NCBI GenBank assembly: GCA_937892095.1
Contig: CALAVC010000224.1
Location: 54,366 to 118,365, forward strand
Length of the DNA: 64,000 nucleotides
Source: an uncultured Bacteroidales bacterium
GTDB taxonomy: Bacteria > Bacteroidota > Bacteroidia > Bacteroidales > Marinilabiliaceae
Reading direction: 5' to 3'
A program made the position numbers and the translations under genes. The notes under the pieces were generated by a model. That model searched no databases and had not been told where the DNA came from. It saw only the letters and a list, made by a program, of their open reading frames with translations. Positions 1 to 8,386 of the stretch are shown piece after piece; position 1 is the first letter of the stretch; every line of letters begins with the position of its first letter.

Positions 1-61
1 AATTGCCCAGCATGACATCCGGGTCGAAGTGCGACAACGCTAAGTGTGCCAAGTAATTCAT
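1..61 (-). CDS. acpH: ACP phosphodiesterase (AcpH family), N-terminal fragment
   Basis: Reading the minus strand from the ATG at 61-59 gives MNYLAHLALSHFDPDVMLGN before the window ends. This closely matches the start of acyl-carrier-protein phosphodiesterase (E. coli AcpH begins MNFLAHLHLAHL), the enzyme that removes the 4'-phosphopantetheine arm from holo-ACP. Only 20 residues are visible, so none of the catalytic residues can be checked and the call rests on the N-terminal signature alone. The gene is divergent from trxA, with 82 bp between the two start codons. Confidence 0.7.
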   Translation of the reverse strand, partial: MNYLAHLALSHFDPDVMLGN

Positions 62-88
62 TAGTATCTTATTGTGTATGGTGGCAAG

Positions 89-96
89 CAAACATA
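89..96 (-). promoter_or_regulatory. Candidate -7 box (TATGTTTG) for acpH
   Basis: On the minus strand TATGTTTG fits the Bacteroidota -7 consensus TAnnTTTG and lies 27 bp upstream of the acpH ATG. I do not see a convincing TTTG -33 element at the expected distance, so this is a weak call. Confidence 0.35.
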
Positions 97-143
97 ACGA
101 AAATAAACCGTAAATTAGCACTATCAATCAATTTCAATTCAAT

Positions 144-461
144 ATGATAGAACAACTTAACGACGAGACGTTCAAGACGGAAGTACTGGCCAAGCCTGGT
201 ATTGCCGTTGTCGATTTTTGGGCAGGATGGTGTGGTCCGTGCCGTATGCTTGCTCCGCATATTGAGGCGCTTGCCAACGATTTCGCTGGTCAGGCACGTG
301 TCTATAAGCTCGATGTTGAAGTAGGACAAGAGACAGCAGTTGCCATGGGCATAATGAACATCCCTTGCGTCATCTTCTTCAAAGACGGCAAAGTAGTCGA
401 CAAGAGCATAGGCCTTGTGCCTAAAGAGGTTCTTGCCAACAAACTACGTCCACTGCTCTAA
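144..461 (+). CDS. trxA: Thioredoxin
   Basis: A 105-residue protein, the usual thioredoxin length, carrying the active site WCGPC at residues 29-33 (Cys30 and Cys33) and the conserved cis-proline loop MNIPC near residue 74. No signal peptide is seen, so it should act in the cytoplasm as a general dithiol reductant, recharged by a thioredoxin reductase that is not in this window. The fold pattern (VVDFWAGWCGPC, then KLDVE, then IPCVIFFKDGK) is typical. An extra cysteine (Cys75) follows the cis-proline. It is transcribed alone: it diverges from acpH and is closed by the strong hairpin at 483-517. Confidence 0.95.
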   Translation: MIEQLNDETFKTEVLAKPGIAVVDFWAGWCGPCRMLAPHIEALANDFAGQARVYKLDVEVGQETAVAMGIMNIPCVIFFKDGKVVDKSIGLVPKEVLANKLRPLL

Positions 462-482
462 AAGAAAGCATTAACCCATAAA

Positions 483-517
483 AAAAGAGTTGCCAAATAT
501 GACTTGGCAACTCTTTT
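483..517. terminator. Bidirectional rho-independent terminator between trxA and secG
   Basis: A perfect 14-bp stem (483-496 with 504-517) around a 7-nt loop. The A-rich left flank and T-rich right flank make it usable in both directions. It lies between the convergent trxA and secG genes. Confidence 0.85.
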
Positions 518-540
518 CATGTAAATAAAACTCTATTTTC

Positions 541-897
541 CTATTCTGCAGCAGGAGTCTCAGCAACAGGAGCTTCTGTAGCAGCAGGCTGAGCGTCAAA
601 TTGCTGAGTTGCCTGACCCATGCCACGGCTATTTTCAATCAGTTGGTCCACATCCGATTCGGTAGCCATTTCACGTGTAGGTATAAAAGCTACCGAGGCA
701 AGCGAAAAGACTAACAATGCAATTGCCAATCCCCATGTTGCTTTTTCTATGAAGTCGGTCGATTTGCGAACACCCATAAGTTGCGTTTGGCTTGCAAAAT
801 TTTGGTTCAGACCACCACCCTTAGAGCGTTGTGCCAATACCGCAAAGACCATTAATATGCTGGCGACTATCATCGCCACGACTACGACATTGAACAT
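541..897 (-). CDS. secG: Preprotein translocase subunit SecG
   Basis: 118 residues with two hydrophobic helices (about residues 3-21 and 52-73). The sequence between them, QRSKGGGLNQNF, is the typical SecG cytoplasmic loop. SecG is the small accessory subunit of the SecYEG channel that exports unfolded proteins through the inner membrane. The C-terminal tail is extended and rich in Ala, Glu and Pro, as is common in Bacteroidota SecG. It is the last gene of the minus-strand run sigma-54 activator, lptE, TPR protein, secG, and ends at the terminator at 483-517. Confidence 0.93.
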   Translation of the reverse strand: MFNVVVVAMIVASILMVFAVLAQRSKGGGLNQNFASQTQLMGVRKSTDFIEKATWGLAIALLVFSLASVAFIPTREMATESDVDQLIENSRGMGQATQQFDAQPAATEAPVAETPAAE

Positions 898-912
898 TTT
901 AGTTGCTGTTTT

Positions 913-1797
913 TTATTGATTATCAGACAAATTTGAAATACAAACCGCAAAATAACTACTTTTTTGTGGGAATTTCAAACTTAGTTTTTTGTATATGTTA
1001 ATGGCTTTCGCTGTTTTTTCTTTAGCCTTGGCTATGTCGCCGTTCTGTCTGTCTGTCTCGGCTTGCTTCGAGAGTATCTTTGCAAGTGTCTCTGTAAAGA
1101 AGGTTTCGTCTTCTGCCGAATCCTCTTCCTCCTCGTCGTCATTGTTCGCCACGGGCACTGTGGGAAGCACTTCCTCTTCTTTTGCCTGACCGAATTTTAT
1201 TTGCTCGTCATCTTGAAGTATAAACCTGTCAATGAGGTCAGAATGTTGCTTTTGCCGTTCCTGATTGTCGTTCTGCTCGCTAATCGTTTCTCTGCTCGCA
1301 ATGTAGTCTATCCAGTCTGCAAAAGTATATTTCTCTGTCGGACGACCTATCTTGTCGCTCAGCAAACTCTCTATGTCGAACGCCATTGCCGACTGAGAAA
1401 GCAACTCATCTGTGTCCGTAACATTTTCTGTCTCCAACAAATCTTGCATTTCGGTTTGCACGCCGAAGTCGAGAATCTCTATTTTCGGAGCCTGTTTTTG
1501 AGTCTCTACTTCTGTCTCAACAGTCTGATTCTCAATCTGTTGCTGTTCTTTTGGGGCTTCTTTTGGTGCAGAGTGTAGTAGCCAAAATAGGCTCGCCCTA
1601 TCCCAAATGTGCACCGACGACTCGCGTAAAATCTGAGTAAACTCTATGCTCCGACTGTCGTGCAATGCTTTTATGAGTAGCATTCGCCCAGCATGAAAAT
1701 ATGGGTACTTACCCACGATATCTTTCAAGTTGCTAACCTCATCGTTCGTCGACAATGTCTGCCGACGTAGCATTTCATAAAACGTATCTCTGTTCAT
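913..1797 (-). CDS. Conserved Bacteroidota protein with C-terminal TPR-like helices
   Basis: 294 residues without signal peptide or membrane span. The N-terminal part (MNRDTFYEMLRR, then YPYFHAGRMLLIKALHD near residue 35) and the C-terminal part (FFTETLAKILSKQ, then a TPR-like helix pair ending KLSLKFPQKSSYFA) look conserved, while the middle (about 75-225) is acidic, glutamine-rich and probably disordered. I recognise this as the protein usually found between lptE and secG in Bacteroidales, annotated as a tetratricopeptide protein; I know of no established function. It starts 3 bp after the lptE stop, so it is surely cotranscribed with lptE and secG. Confidence 0.8.
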   Translation of the reverse strand: MNRDTFYEMLRRQTLSTNDEVSNLKDIVGKYPYFHAGRMLLIKALHDSRSIEFTQILRESSVHIWDRASLFWLLHSAPKEAPKEQQQIENQTVETEVETQKQAPKIEILDFGVQTEMQDLLETENVTDTDELLSQSAMAFDIESLLSDKIGRPTEKYTFADWIDYIASRETISEQNDNQERQKQHSDLIDRFILQDDEQIKFGQAKEEEVLPTVPVANNDDEEEEDSAEDETFFTETLAKILSKQAETDRQNGDIAKAKEKTAKAINIYKKLSLKFPQKSSYFAVCISNLSDNQ

Positions 1798-1800
1798 ACG

Positions 1801-2328
1801 CTACCAATCGGCAAAGGCTTTGTTGAAAATGTTCTCTGTAAGCTCTTCTACAAGTTTTTCTACCAGTTCATCTTCCACGTCGGCAAGATTATTTTCAGAG
1901 TCGTAATCTTGATATGCACTAAACGTCTGTTCCCAGTCTTTGCGAGGGTCCTTACTATTCCTACACCTTATCTTGACGCCAACCGTTAGTCTTGTCTGTG
2001 CCGACACAGCATCAGCCTTCATGGCCATCGGCTTAGTATTATACACGTTAATTTCGCCCGAAAAGTCTATGTCGCCTTGCTCGTTGACAAGTTGCAACCT
2101 ACTTTCGTTCTGTATGCGGTCTTTTAGACCCTCGGTAAGTGTTGTACTGAGCGACGGGTTGATAAGTGGAGCCCTATTGTTGATATATTGCACCGAAAAT
2201 GTGTTCAGATTTTCAGGTATCGACGCACCGCTCATTGTTATGCTAACCGTGCACGACGACACAATACTTGCCACCGCTAACATGCATATCATGAGCGTTT
2301 TCTTACATATCTTCCAAGCCATAGTCAT
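1801..2328 (-). CDS. lptE: LptE-family outer membrane lipoprotein
   Basis: About 175 residues from MTMAWKICKK, with a signal peptide and lipobox (ASIVSSC) that would place an acylated Cys near residue 26. The pattern TMSGASIPENLNTFSV followed by LTEGLKDRI resembles Bacteroidota LptE, which plugs the LptD barrel and helps insert lipopolysaccharide into the outer membrane. The reading frame stays open to 2397, but that extension lies inside the upstream regulator gene. Starting at 2328 (or 2322) keeps a normal lipoprotein signal and gives a short overlap with the preceding CDS, suggesting translational coupling. Confidence 0.8.
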   Translation of the reverse strand: MTMAWKICKKTLMICMLAVASIVSSCTVSITMSGASIPENLNTFSVQYINNRAPLINPSLSTTLTEGLKDRIQNESRLQLVNEQGDIDFSGEINVYNTKPMAMKADAVSAQTRLTVGVKIRCRNSKDPRKDWEQTFSAYQDYDSENNLADVEDELVEKLVEELTENIFNKAFADW

Positions 2329-3622
2329 GTATTTTTCTGTATAGAGTACGCTCCGAAATCTGTAGTTCACGTGCTGCCTTCCGACGGCTACCTCCATTAC
2401 GTTCCAGAGCTTTACATATCATTTCGCGCTCACCATCGGCAAGCGAATATGTCTGTTCGTCCACAATCTTTGCTTCCTTTGCTTCCGTCTCTGCTTCACT
2501 ACGCACAGGGCTAACTTGCTCTGCATTAGCAATCTGACGACGAAAGTCGCCACCGCGCAAGTGTCCCACCTCGACGCTCATAATGTCTTCATCGGCCGGC
2601 ATCTTGTTCATGCTTGCGATGTCGCTCGCTTCACTGTTTTTTGTGTCATATAGTCGCTCTATGACGCCAAGATCCTCCTGACCAATGTTGCCACCATTGC
2701 GAATCATGCCCAACACGAGTTTTTTAAGGTCTGTCATGTCGCGTCGCATGTCGAAAAGAACTTTATAGAGCAAGTCCCTATCGCTATTGTAGCTCTCGTG
2801 TGCACTGCCACCCACTTGTGGCAACAATCCGTTCGAACTTTTCTTTTCGGGCAAGAATCGCAACATCTCGTCTGCACTCACCGTCCGTTCTTTGGCAAGA
2901 ACAGTTACCTGCTCTGCCACATTTTTTAGCTGACGTACATTACCCGGCCAGTCGAACGACTGCAACACGTCTTGAGCACCTTCAGTAAGCCTCACTGGCG
3001 GAATGTGATTCTTATCTGCAAAGTCCGACGTAAACTTATGAAAGAGTGCTGGGATGTCTGCCACGCGTTTTCGTAGTGGAGGTATGCGCAGCATTATGCC
3101 GTTAAGCCTGTAAAAAAGATCTTCGCGAAATTTGCCTTCGCCAATGGCTTTCTCGAGGTCTACATTTGTCGCCGCCACTATTCTGACGTCGGTTTTTTTT
3201 ACCACGCTTGAGCCCACACGCATATATTCGCCCTTTTCAAGCACTCGAAGCAACTTGGCCTGTGTTGCAAGTGGCAACTCGCCTATCTCGTCAAGAAAAA
3301 TTGTGCCGCCGTCGGCCTCTTCAAAATATCCTCTTCGTTCGGCAAGTGCGCCCGTAAAGGCTCCTTTCTCGTGTCCAAAAAGTTCCGAATCTATTGTGCC
3401 TTCGGGTATGGCTCCGCAGTTGACAGCTACGTAGGTCTTATGCTTGCGCGAACTATATGCATGTATTATCTGTGGAAACGCTTCTTTGCCACTACCGCTT
3501 TCGCCTATTATGAGCACCGACAAGTGTATGGGTGCCACGGCAACGGCTGTCTCTATGGTGTGGCATAGCTCGGCATCCTGACCTATTATGCCAAAGCGTG
3601 CTTTGATGTCTGTTATGTCCAT
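2303..3622 (-). CDS. Sigma-54-interacting AAA+ transcriptional activator
   Basis: 439 residues from MDITDIKARF; a start seven codons upstream (3643) is also possible. The AAA+ core begins almost at once: Walker A GESGSGKE at about 40-47, the sigma-54 contact loop GAFTGA at 87-92, Walker B GGTIFLDEI near 105-113. A Fis-type helix-turn-helix closes the protein (GGSRRKAARELQISERTLYR). No N-terminal receiver or GAF domain is present, so it may be controlled by level or by a partner. About 110 poorly conserved residues separate the ATPase and DNA-binding parts. It is the first gene of the lptE-TPR-secG run, an order I know from other Bacteroidales. Its targets are unknown. Confidence 0.88.
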   Translation of the reverse strand: MDITDIKARFGIIGQDAELCHTIETAVAVAPIHLSVLIIGESGSGKEAFPQIIHAYSSRKHKTYVAVNCGAIPEGTIDSELFGHEKGAFTGALAERRGYFEEADGGTIFLDEIGELPLATQAKLLRVLEKGEYMRVGSSVVKKTDVRIVAATNVDLEKAIGEGKFREDLFYRLNGIMLRIPPLRKRVADIPALFHKFTSDFADKNHIPPVRLTEGAQDVLQSFDWPGNVRQLKNVAEQVTVLAKERTVSADEMLRFLPEKKSSNGLLPQVGGSAHESYNSDRDLLYKVLFDMRRDMTDLKKLVLGMIRNGGNIGQEDLGVIERLYDTKNSEASDIASMNKMPADEDIMSVEVGHLRGGDFRRQIANAEQVSPVRSEAETEAKEAKIVDEQTYSLADGEREMICKALERNGGSRRKAARELQISERTLYRKIHDYGLEDM

Positions 3623-3710
3623 TGGGGGGAATATTCTGTGCAATGCCCTTCACGACAAGGGCGACAATAAAAATATTATGTGCTAAGTTAAAGATTTTTC
3701 ACGTAGCATA

Positions 3711-3742
3711 GAAAAACGAGTAGAGGCATAGCCCCTACCCGT
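3711..3742 (-). terminator. Rho-independent terminator of the OmpA-domain gene
   Basis: A 12-bp stem (3716-3727 with 3731-3742, 3-nt loop). The two non-Watson-Crick positions become G-U pairs in minus-strand RNA, and a run of U follows (3716-3712). It is oriented to stop the minus-strand gene ending at 3772. Confidence 0.75.
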
Positions 3743-3771
3743 CCACATGTTAGTATTGAGAATGATGACGC

Positions 3772-4947
3772 TTATTTTATCACTTCAAATTCCGTACGCC
3801 TATTGAGTGGCTGATTCGTTTCGCTTATGGGTTCACGACTGCCGCGCCCTTCTGTCAAAATTCGTTCAGCCTCTATACCCTGACGCACAAGTTCGGCTTT
3901 TGCTGCTTCGGCTCGTTTTTCGCTCACGCGCTGGTTAGCCTCGTCCGAGCCGTCTTTCGATGCATGCCCAACAACTTTTACTTTTAGGTCTGGGTATTTT
4001 TTCAGCAATTCGGCCACTTCGCCAAGAATTGCCTTGCTCTTCGAGTTCATCTCGGCAGAGCCTACACTAAATTGTAGGTTGTTAAATTTTGTCTGCAACG
4101 CGTCCATGGCTTCTTGTGCTTCTATGCGTTGTTTCTCTGTTGCCAAAGATGCTGAGTCTGCTTCGGCACGTGCAATAGAGTCTTCGCGTGCTTTTTGAAG
4201 TTCGGCCAGTCGAGCTGCTTCAAGTGCTTTGTCGTTACTTGTTGTCGTCATTGCTGGCAGTGCTTTGCCTGTGCAGTCACACCAACTCTTGTCGTCCACT
4301 CCCTTGCAACCCTTCATCAGCAAGAAGGCAATCAACAATAGTAGCAATAGTAGCAACAGCAACCATAGCCATCTGCAACACCCTTTGCGCCCACCAAGTC
4401 GCTCTTCGTCGGCTGGTGTCATGAGCGACGAGTAGTCAGGATACGTTTCCTCTGGCTCATTCGCATTACTTTCATTGTCCGCCACGATGAACTGACTCAC
4501 TGGTGGCACATAGCCATTGATATATTCCAATCGGAAGTTGCCACGTGCAAAGTTCCCGTCGGCTTTCTCAAATTCGGCCACTGTAATGTCATACTCCTTG
4601 CCTTTTTCTATCATTCGCTCGAAGTCCGCTTTTGCCCACGTTTGCACAAAATACACATCTGTGCCATCGGTCAAGTGGATTATCTCGTCGGGCTCATCGA
4701 AGAACTCGCTATCGAGCTGCTTAGCATCCAGCAGCTCGCCCGCACGCTGACCATTGTCGTAGCGTGTGTCTTTGACGCTATAAAAAATGTGCTTAAACCT
4801 CCCATTGTATGCTGCGTTTATCTCGCCCGGAAAGGCTGCTCGCAACTGCTCTAAAGTCGTTTCAGGATGAAGACGCAAATAGGCATGCACAATGCCAAGT
4901 GCTGTCCTATTTTGCGCTTTGCCATACACTTTTACTTTGTCTGCCAT
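3772..4947 (-). CDS. Inner-membrane-anchored OmpA/MotB C-terminal domain protein with a novel N-terminal domain
   Basis: 391 residues in four parts. (1) Residues 1-150 form a soluble, charged domain (RTALGIVHAYLRLHPETT, then DEIIHLTDGTDVYFVQTWAK) that I do not recognise with confidence. (2) A single transmembrane helix at about 193-211 contains ten consecutive leucines. (3) An Ala/Glu-rich, probably coiled-coil segment spans about 235-285. (4) An OmpA-like peptidoglycan-binding domain fills about 292-391, with VVGHASKDGSDEANQRVSEKRA and a final NRRTEFEVIK. There is no cleavable signal, so the N-terminal domain should be cytoplasmic and the OmpA domain periplasmic, like a MotB or TolR arrangement but with a large cytoplasmic module. 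It is monocistronic. Confidence 0.75.
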   Translation of the reverse strand: MADKVKVYGKAQNRTALGIVHAYLRLHPETTLEQLRAAFPGEINAAYNGRFKHIFYSVKDTRYDNGQRAGELLDAKQLDSEFFDEPDEIIHLTDGTDVYFVQTWAKADFERMIEKGKEYDITVAEFEKADGNFARGNFRLEYINGYVPPVSQFIVADNESNANEPEETYPDYSSLMTPADEERLGGRKGCCRWLWLLLLLLLLLLIAFLLMKGCKGVDDKSWCDCTGKALPAMTTTSNDKALEAARLAELQKAREDSIARAEADSASLATEKQRIEAQEAMDALQTKFNNLQFSVGSAEMNSKSKAILGEVAELLKKYPDLKVKVVGHASKDGSDEANQRVSEKRAEAAKAELVRQGIEAERILTEGRGSREPISETNQPLNRRTEFEVIK

Positions 4948-4985
4948 AGTTATGCGCTATTTATTTGGTTTTTACTGCTTTACGC

Positions 4986-4993
4986 CAAAAATA
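4986..4993 (-). promoter_or_regulatory. Candidate -7 box (TATTTTTG) for the OmpA-domain gene
   Basis: TATTTTTG on the minus strand, 39 bp upstream of the ATG, matches TAnnTTTG. No clear -33 TTTG is found about 20 bp upstream. The rest of the 218-bp divergent spacer up to dtd is A+T-rich without other recognisable elements. Confidence 0.35.
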
Positions 4994-5165
4994 GTTAAAA
5001 TGTTTTTAGTTATACTTCTTATTTATTTTATAATCTTTACATTTTATGTTGTGCAACACAAATCCCTCCCTACTTCAACTCCCAACACAACGCCATGTGT
5101 AGCACATTATGCCCTAAAAAATTGCTAATTTCGTTGTCTCGTTTTCATAATTCAAAACACTCCCA

Positions 5166-5621
5166 ATGAGGGTCATCATTCAGCGTGTAAGTCAGGCATC
5201 TGTCGTTGCCGATGGTCAGCAAGCTGGTCAAATAGGCAAAGGTCTTTTTGTCCTTCTCGGCATTTGCCCCACCGACACCACCGACGACATCGCCTATCTA
5301 ACAGCCAAAATCGCATCTATGCGCGTATTCTCCGATAGTGCAGGACTTATGAATCTCTCCGCCTCCGATGTCGGTGCAGACATACTCGTTGTCAGTCAGT
5401 TTACGCTCTTTGCCAAAACTCGCAAGGGCAACCGACCATCGTTTATCGATGCTGCCCGCCCCGAAGTCGCCATACCTCTCTACGAAGCTTTTGTTAGCGA
5501 ACTAAGCCACATCACTGGCCGACACGTACCAACAGGCGTCTTTGGTGCCGATATGCAAATAAGTCTCGTCGCCGACGGACCAGTCAGCATAATCATGGAC
5601 TCTAAGCAAAAAGATTTCTAA
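5166..5621 (+). CDS. dtd: D-aminoacyl-tRNA deacylase
   Basis: 151 residues starting MRVIIQRVSQASVVADG, the typical Dtd N-terminus. The first active-site motif SQFTLFA is intact; the second, usually NxGPVT, reads ADGPVSI here, so its first residue differs from the consensus. Dtd hydrolyses D-aminoacyl-tRNAs, and also Gly-tRNA-Ala, recycling tRNA and protecting translation. It heads a compact plus-strand run: mazG-like follows after 4 bp, then deoC and kdsB. Confidence 0.92.
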   Translation: MRVIIQRVSQASVVADGQQAGQIGKGLFVLLGICPTDTTDDIAYLTAKIASMRVFSDSAGLMNLSASDVGADILVVSQFTLFAKTRKGNRPSFIDAARPEVAIPLYEAFVSELSHITGRHVPTGVFGADMQISLVADGPVSIIMDSKQKDF

Positions 5622-5625
5622 ATCA

Positions 5626-5967
5626 ATGTCCGACCTTACTCTCCCACAAGCGCAACAGTTAGTCGACGAATGGATTCGCACCTATGGCGTCCGATATTTC
5701 AATCCGCTAACCAACATGGCTTGTCTCACCGAAGAAGTCGGTGAGCTCGCTCGCATTGTCGCTCGTACCTATGGCGAACAAAGTTTTAAGGACGGCGAAC
5801 ATCCCGACCCTTCCGACGAAATGGCCGACATCCTATGGGTCCTTATCTGCATGGCCAATCAGATGAACATCGACCTTCAAGATGCCCTCCGACGTTCGCT
5901 CGACAAGAAAACCAAGCGCGACAAATTACGACACGTCAACAATCCGAAACTCAAACAACAATCATAA
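5626..5967 (+). CDS. MazG-like nucleotide pyrophosphohydrolase
   Basis: 113 residues with the two metal-binding halves of the MazG fold: LTEEVGELARIV near residues 31-42 and DPSDEMADILWVL near 64-76. Single-domain members hydrolyse (d)NTPs to monophosphates and pyrophosphate, usually as house-cleaning enzymes. The substrate cannot be read from sequence. It lies 4 bp after dtd and its stop is followed within 5 bp by the deoC start, an order I know from other Bacteroidales. Confidence 0.85.
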   Translation: MSDLTLPQAQQLVDEWIRTYGVRYFNPLTNMACLTEEVGELARIVARTYGEQSFKDGEHPDPSDEMADILWVLICMANQMNIDLQDALRRSLDKKTKRDKLRHVNNPKLKQQS

Positions 5968-5971
5968 CCCA

Positions 5972-6868
5972 ATGACAGCACAGCAAATCATAGACGAATT
6001 CCCCTATCCCGTACAGCTCGACAACATTCAAGCAAACATAGAAAAGGCACGCATCGACTCCCAAAAATATCTGTCCGACGATGCCGTACTTCAAACCATT
6101 TTCAACAGCATAGATCTCACAACTCTCAGCGCCACCGACTCAGCAAGTAGTGTGCGCAATTTCGTCAGTCGTGTCAATAGCTTTGCTGCCGACTATCCCG
6201 ACCTCAAAAATGTTGGTGGCATCTGTGTTTATGCTGTCTTCGCACCTATTCTGAAAAGCACCCTTCGCGTCGAGAGCGTACATCGTGCAGTAGTAGCAGC
6301 TTGCTTCCCTTCGTCGCAAACATTTACCGACATCAAGGTAGCCGAAGTCGCCAAGGCCGTCAGCGCAGGTGCCACCGAGGTCGATGTCGTCATTAGTGTA
6401 GGCGAATTTCTCGATGGCAACTACGAGTTTGTACTCGACGAACTGCGTAGCCTCCGCACGGCCACAGGTTCAGCACGCCTCAAAGTAATTCTCGAAACAG
6501 GAGCTCTCACGTCGCACGAAGAAATCTGGATAGCCTCGCTACTTGCCATGGAAGCCAGCGCCGACTTCATAAAGACCAGTACTGGCAAGAATTGCTCAGG
6601 TGTCACACCCGAAGCCGCCTATGTCATGTGTTCTGCCATCGCTGCTTTCGCCAAGGCCCGTGGTCGTAAGGTCGGTTTCAAGCCTGCAGGTGGCATCTCT
6701 TCGCCCGACGAAGCCGTCCTCTACTACGAAATCGTTCGCTCACTCCTTGGCACAGAACAAGTCTCCAACAATACGCTATTCCGTATCGGTGCAAGTCGAC
6801 TTGCCAACTCACTCCTTCAAAAAATTCTAACCCTCAAAGGTCGCACAGCCCCCGAAAAATATTTCTAA
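5972..6868 (+). CDS. deoC: Deoxyribose-phosphate aldolase
   Basis: 298 residues from MTAQQIIDEFPYP. The class I aldolase motif DFIKTSTGK, with the Schiff-base lysine near residue 200, is present, as is the second lysine motif VGFKPAGGI. The enzyme splits 2-deoxyribose-5-phosphate into glyceraldehyde-3-phosphate and acetaldehyde in deoxynucleoside salvage. The frame is open for 30 codons upstream, but that part lies within the mazG-like gene; the ATG at 5972 is 5 bp after the mazG stop and gives the normal N-terminus. Confidence 0.93.
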   Translation: MTAQQIIDEFPYPVQLDNIQANIEKARIDSQKYLSDDAVLQTIFNSIDLTTLSATDSASSVRNFVSRVNSFAADYPDLKNVGGICVYAVFAPILKSTLRVESVHRAVVAACFPSSQTFTDIKVAEVAKAVSAGATEVDVVISVGEFLDGNYEFVLDELRSLRTATGSARLKVILETGALTSHEEIWIASLLAMEASADFIKTSTGKNCSGVTPEAAYVMCSAIAAFAKARGRKVGFKPAGGISSPDEAVLYYEIVRSLLGTEQVSNNTLFRIGASRLANSLLQKILTLKGRTAPEKYF

Positions 6869-6875
6869 CATTCTC

Positions 6876-7640
6876 ATGGATAAAAAAGACATCTTAGGTC
6901 TCATTCCAGCTCGCTACGCTTCGACGCGTTTCCCCGGCAAACCACTTGCCGACATCGGTGGAAAGCCCATGATTCAGCGTGTCTACGAAAACGTCAGCCT
7001 CGCGCTCCCCAACGTATGTGTCGCCACCGACGACATCCGCATTGCTCGTGCCGTAAGCAGTTTTGGAGGTCGCTATGTCCTCACATCGTCCGACCACCGC
7101 AGTGGCACCGACCGTTGTGCAGAAGCACTCACCAAAGTCGAAGCCGAAGACGGACAAAACTACCAAGTCGTCATCAATATTCAGGGCGACGAACCATTTA
7201 TTCGACCCGAGCAAGTCAACTTACTCGCGTCAGCTTTCGATAGCGACAAAGTACAAATAGCCACACTCGTCAAGAAAATCGACACACCCGACGATCTTCT
7301 CAATCCCAATAAGCCAAAAGTAGTTGTCAGCTGTCTGTCCGATGCACTATATTTTAGCCGACAACCCATCCCATACCTACGCTCCGAACCCGATGTCAAC
7401 AAGTGGCTCTCGATGCACACCTACTATAACCACATCGGACTCTATGCCTACCGTACTCGTGTCCTTCACCATCTCACCAAACTCGCACCAGGCATTCTCG
7501 AACGTGCCGAAAGCCTCGAACAACTTCGTTGGCTCGAAAATGGCTATTCCATTCGTGTGCTCACCACGACACTCGAAAGCCTCAGCGTCGACACACCTGC
7601 CGACCTCGAAGCTCTTCGCATGCGAGGACTCATAAAATAA
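6876..7640 (+). CDS. kdsB: 3-deoxy-manno-octulosonate cytidylyltransferase (CMP-Kdo synthetase)
   Basis: 254 residues with the nucleotide-binding start LGLIPARYASTRFPGKPL, then TSSDHRSGTDRCAEA and VVINIQGDEPFI, all classic KdsB signatures. It makes CMP-Kdo from CTP and Kdo for the inner core of lipopolysaccharide, in the cytoplasm. It follows deoC by 7 bp and is the last gene of the dtd-mazG-deoC-kdsB run. The 114-bp spacer to the next gene holds two very small stem-loops (7682-7707) and a T-run, possibly a weak terminator. Confidence 0.95.
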   Translation: MDKKDILGLIPARYASTRFPGKPLADIGGKPMIQRVYENVSLALPNVCVATDDIRIARAVSSFGGRYVLTSSDHRSGTDRCAEALTKVEAEDGQNYQVVINIQGDEPFIRPEQVNLLASAFDSDKVQIATLVKKIDTPDDLLNPNKPKVVVSCLSDALYFSRQPIPYLRSEPDVNKWLSMHTYYNHIGLYAYRTRVLHHLTKLAPGILERAESLEQLRWLENGYSIRVLTTTLESLSVDTPADLEALRMRGLIK

Positions 7641-7754
7641 ATTTATCGTTTTAACGTAACATAACAACTTATATAGCGTATAACCACCACAGTGGTCGGT
7701 GTTACCGGCTCGTGTTTTTAAAATTAATATTATCTTTACGCAAGATTTTTTAGA

Positions 7755-8336
7755 ATGTTAGCCATGACGAAAATAGGAGCTAATCAAGACTTCTTGGAGT
7801 TCGCCTATCAGTTGTATCACACGATGCAGGCCAACGAAATTAACCTCGTCTACGAAGGAGTCGTTACTCAGGAAATAACAAAAACATTCACTGCCATGAC
7901 CGAGAAAAATATGGTCAAAGCAGAGGAGAAAAGTACCGTCCAACGTAGGGTCTTCAACGTTATGGTCGAATGTCTGCAAAATATTAGCAAGCATGCCGAC
8001 CCAATCTCTGGCGAAGAAGATGAAGAACGACGTGGCATAGTCCTCGTTTCTCATGGCGAACATAGCTACAACGTCATCACTGGCAATGTAGTTAAAAAAG
8101 AAAAACGTGCAGGTCTCGAAGCCACCCTCCAACACATCAATAGCCTCGACAAAGAAGGTCTTTCAGCCGCCTACAAACAGCAAATACTCGAAGGTCGCAT
8201 ATCCGAAAAAGGTGGTGCTGGTCTCGGTTTTATCGACATCGCCAAGAAGAGTGGCAACAAAATCGACTATCAGTTCAAGGAACTAAACGACGATTTTGTG
8301 TTCTTCATCATCATCACCACAATTTCGCGTAGCTAA
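7755..8336 (+). CDS. SiaB-family protein kinase (GHKL-type ATPase fold)
   Basis: 193 residues (a start at the second Met, 7764, is also plausible). It shows a degenerate histidine-kinase-like ATPase fold: an N-box-like VFNVMVECLQNISKHAD near residues 75-91 and a glycine-rich GGAGLGFIDIAKKSGN near 154-169. This matches the Bacteroidota SiaB group. In Pseudomonas, SiaB is an anti-sigma-factor-like kinase that phosphorylates SiaC. The next gene is a SiaC homologue, which supports the call. No SiaA phosphatase or SiaD diguanylate cyclase is found nearby; instead an ABC exporter and secreted proteins follow. Confidence 0.8.
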   Translation: MLAMTKIGANQDFLEFAYQLYHTMQANEINLVYEGVVTQEITKTFTAMTEKNMVKAEEKSTVQRRVFNVMVECLQNISKHADPISGEEDEERRGIVLVSHGEHSYNVITGNVVKKEKRAGLEATLQHINSLDKEGLSAAYKQQILEGRISEKGGAGLGFIDIAKKSGNKIDYQFKELNDDFVFFIIITTISRS

Positions 8337-8386
8337 ACACTCGAAAATCAACAAAAACTAACATAAAGACAAGCATACTTGCAACA

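Noticed and set aside
4321..4380. Short tandem repeat as a separate repeat element
   Set aside because: The CAA/TAG-like repetition is the coding of the poly-leucine helix in the OmpA-domain protein, so it is described there.
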